DNA from: Siphonobacter aquaeclarae
Lineage (GTDB): Bacteria; Bacteroidota; Bacteroidia; Cytophagales; Spirosomataceae
Length of the DNA stretch: 64,000 nt
Reading direction: 5' to 3'
Assembly: GCF_900103285.1 (NCBI RefSeq)
Contig: NZ_FNGS01000012.1
Span: forward strand, 1 to 64,000
The notes beneath the pieces are model-generated. The model ran no database searches and was not told the DNA's origin. It saw only the letters and a list, made by a program, of their open reading frames with translations. Below, piece by piece: positions 58,330-64,000 of this stretch. The position numbers were made by a program, and so were the translations under genes. Each line of letters starts with the position of its first letter. Within the stretch, counting starts at the first letter, position 1.

Positions 58330-61300
58330 CTACTTCCCCCTGAAAACCTCCCGATCAATCGTCAGGTTCTCATGAAAAGGCTTCCGGTACTGCCGGATAT
58401 ACTCCGAAGGTTTCTGCCCGAAAAGCTTGGAGAAATGCTCCCGGAAATGCTTGATGTCATTCATCCCGACCCGGTAAGCAGCTTCAGCAATAGTGAGGTC
58501 GGTTGTGATGAGCAGCTGCGCAGCTTTGCGCAGCCGGATGAATCGGATGAAGCGATTCGCGGATTGTCCGGATACCGATTTGATCCGGTTATGAAGGGTG
58601 GACTGGCTCATGCCGATTTCGGTGGCGAGTACTTTCACGCCGAACTCCGGATCGGTCAGGTGTGACTCGACAATCCGGATACATTGGTCCAGAAATTCCT
58701 TGTATTCCTGGGAAACCCGAAAGTCTCCGGCCTGTAGGGTAATCGCATGATAAAAATACCGCTGGAGGTCGTTTCGCTTGCGCAATACCGCCGCGACACG
58801 GGCTACGAGGATATCCCGGTCGAAAGGCTTCATGATAAAGTCGTCGGCGCCGCCTTCAATCCCTTCGAGGCGGGTATCGTGGGAGGTACTGGCCGTCAGC
58901 AGAATCACGGGAATATGACTCAGCGCCATGTCGAGCTTGATTGCCCGGCAAAGCTCGATACCCGACAGCCCGGACATCCGGACGTCACTGACAACGACGT
59001 CGGGTTGGTGCTGGCGGACAAGGTCCAGTCCGGTTTCTCCGCTGGCTGCTTCCAGCAGTTTATAGGTGCCGGTGAAGATTCCCCGGAGATATCCCCGGAT
59101 TTCCTCGTCGTCATCGATGATGAGCAAAGTGGGAATCTCGGCTTCGTCGGGGAGGGGCCAGGCTACTGTCGTCGCGGCGACGGGAACGGCAGGCCCTTCC
59201 AGTACGCCTTCGGATAGTTCATCCAGCAATACGGAGCTGCGCACCTCTCCCGGACCGGTTTCCGGAAGCAGCTGCGCATGTTCTTTCCAGAGCAGAACAT
59301 GAAACGTAGTCCCCGCATCCGGTACCGATTCGTACCAGATACGGCCAAAATGCTGTTCCACAAAGGTTTTCGCCAGAAACAACCCGATGCCGAAGCCGCC
59401 CTTGCCCGCGGTACGGGTGCCGGCGTGTTGCTGAAAGACCTTGAAAACGGAATCGCCCGCTTTCGGCGGAATACCCGGACCGGAGTCGGATACAGTAATA
59501 CACACCTGGTCGCCCTGATCCCGGACTTCGAGGCGCACAAAACCTCCGTCAGGCGTGAATTTCAATGCATTGGAGAGTAGGTTGAAAAGGGCTATTTCCA
59601 TTTTCTCCCAATCGCACGTCACGGGCAGTTCTTCGGCCTCACATACAAACTCGTAGCGGATATGCCTGCTTTCCGCCTGATGGAGGAAGTACTGAAAAAC
59701 TTCTTCCGCCAGTTTTGGCAACGGGTGCACGCTCAGGTGAAGGGGAAAGGTTTGCTGCTCAGCTTTCCTGAAAAGTAACAGCTGATCTACCAGGCTCAGC
59801 AGCCGTTTGGCATTCCGGTAGATGATTTGCGCACCCGGTGCACCCGGTGCGTCGGGCGGAAGCGTCCGGAGCAGCTCCCGGGCCGGGTTGATGATAAGCG
59901 TAAGCGGCGTCCGGAATTCGTGGGAAACGTTCGTAAAAAACGAAATCTTCCGTTCGTTCGCCTCCATCTGCCGGCGTTTTTCGAGGTGGGCCAGTTGTAC
60001 CTCAAACTTCATTTGCTGCTGCCCGAGCCGGTACCGCTGCCAGAAGTACACGCCGAGTGCGAGAGTCGCGGCGTAGAGAAAATAGGCCCAGGCAGTCCGG
60101 TACCAGGGTGGCGTGACATGGATAGTCAGCGACGCGTAGCGGTCAAACCAGATCCCGTCCTGATTGGCAGCACGGACCTGAAAGGTATAGGTGCCCGGCG
60201 GCAGGTAGCGGTAGGTAACCGCGTGTTCATCCTGCACATAGTTCCATTCTTTGTCAAGACCGTCCAGCCGGTAGGCAAACCGCGCCCGTTCCGGATAGGC
60301 GTAGTTCAGCGCCGTAAAGCCGATGGAAAAGACGGGCTGATCGGGAGCCAGCGTCAGCTCGCCGGTGGCGAGTACGCCGGGAGAAAGTTCTTCGGTGAGG
60401 CTGTCGCCGTCGGCCCTGCGCCCGAACACGCGGACACCCGTAATCCGGACGTCCGGCTCGAAGGCGGACGCCCGTACCTGCGCCGGGTAGAAGAGATTCC
60501 AACCCTCTGTTCCCCCGAAAACCAGAAACCCGGAAGGATGTACCAATGCCGACCCGGGATTGAAAGCTCCCGCCTGAAGACCGTGGCTGGCGTCGTAATT
60601 CTCGACCGACCCGCGATTGAGATCTACCCGTGAAAGGCCTTTGTTGGTGCTGATCCAGGCAACGCCGTCCCGCTCCGGACGGATCGCATTGATGACATTA
60701 TTGGCAAGTCCGCTCCGCTCGTCAAACAGGCGGGTAGTTTGCCTATGGGTGTCGTAAACCAGTAGTCCGTTGCCTTCCGTGCCGATCCAGAGACGCTGCT
60801 TTTCATCGAGATACAGGGAAAAAACAATGCGGTTGGACAAAAAGGGCGACTTCCCCGGTATATTAAAGAAAGAGGTAAACTGCATCGTCCGGGTATCCAG
60901 GTAATTCAGGCCTCCGCCATAGGTGCCGATCCAGAGATTGCCCCGGGCGTCCTCGGCAAAACAGCGTACATCGTTGGAATTCAGGCTGCTGTTGGAGGGG
61001 ATAAAGTTGCGCGACTGCCCGGTAGCAGGGTCCAGCAGGCTCAGTCCGCCGCCATTGGTACCCACCCACAGACGCTTTTGGGTATCCTGGTAAACGGCGC
61101 GGATGTCATTCCTGCCCAGGCTGCGTGGGTTTGCGGGATCATGGGTATAGCGGCGAAACCGGTCGGTTGCCGCCTCGTACCGAAAAAGACCGCCCGAATA
61201 GGTACCAAACCAAAGCCGGTCTTCCCGGTCCCGGTAGGCGGTGATCACCGCGCCGTCGGTGAGGTTTCCCGGCCCGGCGGCCGGCCGGTAATGACGGAGC

Positions 61301-62478
61301 AGCTCGCCGGAAGGCGCGGTTTTGTAAATGCCGTCGCCGTCAGAGCCCACCCATAGATTGCCCTCCCGGTCGGCAACGAGGCCATAGAAGCGCAGAAAAC
61401 TCTCGCCCCGGGCGTCGGTTACCTTCTTTTCGAACTTCCGGAATTTTTCGGGAATGCTGCTGACGAGGTATGCCCCCTCGCCGTAGGTGCCAAACCAGAG
61501 GTTTTTGTCTTTGTCCTGAAAAAGGGCTTGCACCGAGCGCTGGGTAATGCCCTGGTTGTCCCGGTTCTCGACCCGCTCAAAAACAGGCGTTCCGCTGGCC
61601 GGCACCTCACGGAGGCGGTAGACGCCGCCATCTTGTACGCCAACGAAAATCTGCCCATCGCGGTCTTCCAATACCGATAGATAAATTCCTGAATTCCAGA
61701 AGGTACGAAGGGGGACGTCCTGGAAAGTACCTTTCTTCCTGTCGAAAAGATACAAACCCTTCGATGTCGCGATCCAGACATTATGACGCCGGTCTTCACA
61801 AAAGGCATTCACACGCGCAGCCGGAACGCCGGAGACGGAGATACCGGCATCTTTCAGTTTTCCGTCAGGACCTCTTTTCAGTACCTGAATACCCGAATCG
61901 CGGGAACCCAGCCAGAGCAGACCCTGTGAGTCCTCGAGCAGGGTAAGCAGGGAATTGGTATGAAGATCAGGTATTTGTGGTTTCTGGTAGCAGGTAAAGC
62001 GGTGAGAGGCAAGGTCGAAGCTGGCAAAACCGGAGCTATTGAGGGATACCCAGAGGTTGCCGTTTCGTCCCGAAACGATATCACTGATATCGTTGCTGCT
62101 GTCGTCCTTTCCGGGAAAGGGCTGATACCGGTTAAATTGCCCGGTGCCGGGAATAAATTCGCAGATTCCGGCCCGGGTAGAAGCCCAGAGCGTACCGTTT
62201 TTGTCACGGTGAAGTGCCCGCACATAATTACCGGCCAGGCTATGCGGATTGCCCGGATCATTCCGGAAAACGGTGAAGCGGTTGCCGTCGAACCGGTTGA
62301 GTCCGTCGCCCGTCGCTATCCATATATACCCGTCCCTGTCCTGGACGATGCTATTGACGATTCCGGCCGAAAGCCCCTCGCGCACCGAGTACCGAAGCAC
62401 CCGTCCGGGCTCGCCGCCATAGACCGCGGAAAATCCCGTCAGCCAGATACAAAAAAGGACAACCAGCGTTCGCACCAT
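58330..62478 (-). CDS. Hybrid two-component system regulator (HTCS) of the GH30 locus
   Basis: 1382 residues from ATG 62478 (MVRTLVVLFCIWLTGFSAVY); an upstream extension lacks signal character. Order: signal peptide, two seven-blade propellers built of repeats such as DRDGYIWIATGDGLNRFDG and DTQKRLWVGTNGGGLSLLDP, a Y_Y_Y domain (about 725-785), membrane helix (about 795-815), HisKA with His at about 850 (TNVSHEFRTPLT), HATPase (about 960-1080), receiver with Asp at about 1164 (VVVSDVRMSG), and an AraC DNA-binding domain at the end. HTCS proteins sense oligosaccharides in the periplasm and activate susCD-type loci. It is upstream of and on the same strand as the SusC-SusD-GH30 genes. Confidence 0.97.
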   Translation of the reverse strand: MVRTLVVLFCIWLTGFSAVYGGEPGRVLRYSVREGLSAGIVNSIVQDRDGYIWIATGDGLNRFDGNRFTVFRNDPGNPHSLAGNYVRALHRDKNGTLWASTRAGICEFIPGTGQFNRYQPFPGKDDSSNDISDIVSGRNGNLWVSLNSSGFASFDLASHRFTCYQKPQIPDLHTNSLLTLLEDSQGLLWLGSRDSGIQVLKRGPDGKLKDAGISVSGVPAARVNAFCEDRRHNVWIATSKGLYLFDRKKGTFQDVPLRTFWNSGIYLSVLEDRDGQIFVGVQDGGVYRLREVPASGTPVFERVENRDNQGITQRSVQALFQDKDKNLWFGTYGEGAYLVSSIPEKFRKFEKKVTDARGESFLRFYGLVADREGNLWVGSDGDGIYKTAPSGELLRHYRPAAGPGNLTDGAVITAYRDREDRLWFGTYSGGLFRYEAATDRFRRYTHDPANPRSLGRNDIRAVYQDTQKRLWVGTNGGGLSLLDPATGQSRNFIPSNSSLNSNDVRCFAEDARGNLWIGTYGGGLNYLDTRTMQFTSFFNIPGKSPFLSNRIVFSLYLDEKQRLWIGTEGNGLLVYDTHRQTTRLFDERSGLANNVINAIRPERDGVAWISTNKGLSRVDLNRGSVENYDASHGLQAGAFNPGSALVHPSGFLVFGGTEGWNLFYPAQVRASAFEPDVRITGVRVFGRRADGDSLTEELSPGVLATGELTLAPDQPVFSIGFTALNYAYPERARFAYRLDGLDKEWNYVQDEHAVTYRYLPPGTYTFQVRAANQDGIWFDRYASLTIHVTPPWYRTAWAYFLYAATLALGVYFWQRYRLGQQQMKFEVQLAHLEKRRQMEANERKISFFTNVSHEFRTPLTLIINPARELLRTLPPDAPGAPGAQIIYRNAKRLLSLVDQLLLFRKAEQQTFPLHLSVHPLPKLAEEVFQYFLHQAESRHIRYEFVCEAEELPVTCDWEKMEIALFNLLSNALKFTPDGGFVRLEVRDQGDQVCITVSDSGPGIPPKAGDSVFKVFQQHAGTRTAGKGGFGIGLFLAKTFVEQHFGRIWYESVPDAGTTFHVLLWKEHAQLLPETGPGEVRSSVLLDELSEGVLEGPAVPVAATTVAWPLPDEAEIPTLLIIDDDEEIRGYLRGIFTGTYKLLEAASGETGLDLVRQHQPDVVVSDVRMSGLSGIELCRAIKLDMALSHIPVILLTASTSHDTRLEGIEGGADDFIMKPFDRDILVARVAAVLRKRNDLQRYFYHAITLQAGDFRVSQEYKEFLDQCIRIVESHLTDPEFGVKVLATEIGMSQSTLHNRIKSVSGQSANRFIRFIRLRKAAQLLITTDLTIAEAAYRVGMNDIKHFREHFSKLFGQKPSEYIRQYRKPFHENLTIDREVFRGK

Positions 62479-62512
62479 TCGTCTCCGGGAAGCGAAGAGA
62501 ACTTCCCCGTTA

Positions 62513-62520
62513 CAAAGATA
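62513..62520 (-). promoter_or_regulatory. -7-like element of the HTCS gene
   Basis: The complement reads TATCTTTG, 34 nt upstream of the chosen ATG at 62478, which supports that start over the longer frame. No TTG at -33. Confidence 0.5.
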
Positions 62521-62567
62521 GACGGAGGGAGCAGATACCCGCTGCGCAGGGCCGGTGCGGCAGCGTT

Positions 62568-63065
62568 TTACGCGTCGGGAAGCAAGGGCTCGGGAAGCGG
62601 CCACTGTCTCAGCATCTTTTTCAACAGCACGATCTGCCCGAGGTGATAGTGGGAATGCTCCACAATGCCTTCGAGGTTGCGGAACCAGGTACCATACTGC
62701 CCGTCGATGAAGGCTTCGTTGAGACGGGATTCAGGCAGTTGTTCCACCAGCGCCGCAAACGCCTCCGCTTCCTGCCAGGTTTTTTGCAGGATAGCATCCC
62801 ATTCTTCTGCGGAACCTACCGGCGGATGATCGAAGCTCCAGGCATCTTTTGCGTGGAGCGGCTCGCCTTCCAGTACTTTCCGGACAGCGGTCAGGTAGTA
62901 GGTCGTATGCCAGACCAGGGTCAGAAGGGTATTGAATGAACCGATTTTGGTAACGGCTTCCTGCCAGGTAACGTCGGCAAGGTGCTGTCGGTAGCTGGAA
63001 GACGTCCAGTTTCCACCGGTATAGGTATCGCGGACGTGTTTGGCAATTTGCTGGGAGAGGTTCAT
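62568..63065 (-). CDS. DinB-superfamily protein
   Basis: 165 residues from ATG 63065 (MNLSQQIAKHVRDTYTGGNW). Four-helix DinB-like fold with metal-ligand histidines in LVWHTTYYLTAVRKVLEG and in EHSHYHLGQIVLLKKML near the C-terminus. Members include metal-dependent thiol transferases, but most are uncharacterised. Divergent from the AraC gene at 63172, which may regulate it. Confidence 0.85.
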   Translation of the reverse strand: MNLSQQIAKHVRDTYTGGNWTSSSYRQHLADVTWQEAVTKIGSFNTLLTLVWHTTYYLTAVRKVLEGEPLHAKDAWSFDHPPVGSAEEWDAILQKTWQEAEAFAALVEQLPESRLNEAFIDGQYGTWFRNLEGIVEHSHYHLGQIVLLKKMLRQWPLPEPLLPDA

Positions 63066-63171
63066 CGGGGCAGGGGATAGGCAGCCGAAAATAGGCAAAT
63101 CCGCCCCGACGGGCAAACAGTCCCGCCGTACTTCGGAAAACACGCCCGGATCGGTTATCATTGCAACTGTC

Positions 63172-64000
63172 ATGGAGCATTTCTTCGAATCGAATTACAA
63201 GAAGCTGGGCGTGCTTCCAGCCTCGGCGCAGACGCTGGCAGAGATCAACGCCGACCGCTACCGCCCGTATATCAAAGCCATGCTGCTGCCGGCGGGGTAC
63301 TCGCTGACAGTCGATTTCCGGCAGTTTACGACCACGGGCCCGACGCTGTTTTTCCTCAACGTCAACCAGTTTCTGCAGATCGACTCGGCAGGAGAGGAGG
63401 AGGGTTTCTTTCTCTATTACAACCGCGATTTCTACTGCATCCAGATTCACGACGAAGAGGTATCGTGTGACGGGTTTCTCTTTAATAATATCTACACCAT
63501 GCCGATGACCCTGCTGCCCGAAGCCGAAGCGGCCCGGGTACTGGAAGCATTCCGGAATATGGTCGACGAACTCGAAGCCAGTGAATCCTCCCGCGAGGAA
63601 ATGATCCGGACCTACCTCAAGCAGGTTATTATCCGGGCAACGCGCCTCTGGAAGCGCCAGCAGCTCGGCGGGATGAACGATACGCCCGCCGATGTAGCCT
63701 TTTTGCGGGATTTCAGCCGGCTTGTCGAAATACACTTCCGCGAAAAACACAGCGTGATGGACTATGCCGATCTGCTGGCCGTCGCCCCGAAAACCCTTTC
63801 CAAAAAGTTCAACCGGCTCCAGCTCGGTCAGCCGAACGACATCATCAAAGACCGGATTCTCCTCGAAGCCAAGCGCCTGCTGGCTCATTCTTCCTTGAGT
63901 ATCAAAGAAATAGGATATGACCTGGGGTATGAAGACCCGGCCTATTTCAACCGCCTCTTCAGCCAGAAGATCGGCGCTACGCCTGCGGCATTCCGTCGCC
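63172..64000 (+). CDS. AraC-family transcriptional regulator (cut by window edge)
   Basis: 276 codons are present with no stop before the edge. The N-terminal sensor part (YSLTVDFRQFTTTGPTLFFL, FFLYYNRDFYCIQIHDEEV) is followed by the AraC domain with VMDYADLLAVAPKTLSKKFN, SIKEIGYDLGYEDPAYFNRL and KIGATPAAFRR, so only the last few residues are missing. Start ATG 63172 gives a complete family N-terminus. Divergent from the DinB gene. Confidence 0.9.
   Translation, partial: MEHFFESNYKKLGVLPASAQTLAEINADRYRPYIKAMLLPAGYSLTVDFRQFTTTGPTLFFLNVNQFLQIDSAGEEEGFFLYYNRDFYCIQIHDEEVSCDGFLFNNIYTMPMTLLPEAEAARVLEAFRNMVDELEASESSREEMIRTYLKQVIIRATRLWKRQQLGGMNDTPADVAFLRDFSRLVEIHFREKHSVMDYADLLAVAPKTLSKKFNRLQLGQPNDIIKDRILLEAKRLLAHSSLSIKEIGYDLGYEDPAYFNRLFSQKIGATPAAFRR

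Noticed and set aside
1-64000. CRISPR arrays, insertion sequences, rRNA genes
   Set aside because: No regularly spaced identical repeats with unique spacers, no transposase gene and no rRNA-like sequence were seen.

Overview
This window comes from a Bacteroidota chromosome, most likely Cytophagales (a Spirosoma/Larkinella-type bacterium). The placement rests on two SusC/SusD pairs, a 1382-residue hybrid two-component regulator, an ECF sigma/FecR pair, several other TonB-dependent receptors, a Wzi-type capsule protein, a SAM-like-domain tyrosine integrase, and promoters of the TAnnTTTG type. I saw no rRNA, no complete tRNA, no CRISPR array and no transposase.

Layout. (1) 1-2583 is the right end of a genomic island. 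It holds the start of an arsenite methyltransferase gene (arsM), its repressor arsR with two matching operator-like sites, decayed coding remnants, a tyrosine integrase flanked by a perfect 22-bp inverted repeat, and a tRNA 3'-end fragment that looks like the attachment site. The terminator of the former tRNA gene follows. (2) Immediately beyond is a solitary 1937-residue helicase-nuclease (transglutaminase-like region, DUF4011, SF1 helicase, Vsr-like nuclease, DUF3320) of the type proposed as the Hhe antiphage gene. (3) 8.9-13.9 kb carries stand-alone genes: a YoaK/DUF1275 membrane protein with an HxlR regulator, a divergent Old Yellow Enzyme, an NmrA-like protein, a HEAT/AlkD-like repeat protein and a DUF4236 protein. 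(4) 13.9-22.7 kb is a urease cluster on the minus strand: ureABC, an outer-membrane-type protein, ureEFGD, a UreH-like transporter, a urea channel and an AraC regulator. (5) 23-26.3 kb holds an F420-reductase-like protein, a Crp/Fnr regulator, a VOC protein and a Wzi protein.

(6) 26.8-35.4 kb is a polysaccharide utilization locus: ECF sigma, FecR anti-sigma, SusC with an STN domain, SusD, and a GH29 alpha-L-fucosidase. (7) 35.4-41.3 kb has, on the minus strand, a siderophore-type TonB receptor, an FAD monooxygenase, an AraC regulator and a lipoprotein metallophosphatase. (8) 41.7-49.4 kb has an Oar-like TonB receptor, an OmpR-type response regulator with its histidine kinase, and another TonB receptor. 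(9) 49.4-51.3 kb has a PfkB sugar kinase and an AraC regulator. (10) 51.5-62.5 kb is a second polysaccharide locus: hybrid two-component regulator, SusC, SusD and a GH30 glycosidase. (11) A DinB-like protein and an AraC regulator cut by the window edge close the region.

How they fit together. Much of the window serves nutrient capture across the outer membrane: two glycan loci with different control logic (sigma/anti-sigma versus hybrid two-component), urea and iron uptake. A metallophosphatase and a Wzi gene share an unusual 11-bp-periodic TAAT repeat upstream, which may be the operator of an OmpR-type regulator, possibly the one encoded at 45.0 kb. Several intergenic regions hold unusually regular hairpins and tandem repeats. 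All functional statements are from reading the sequence; no database search was run.
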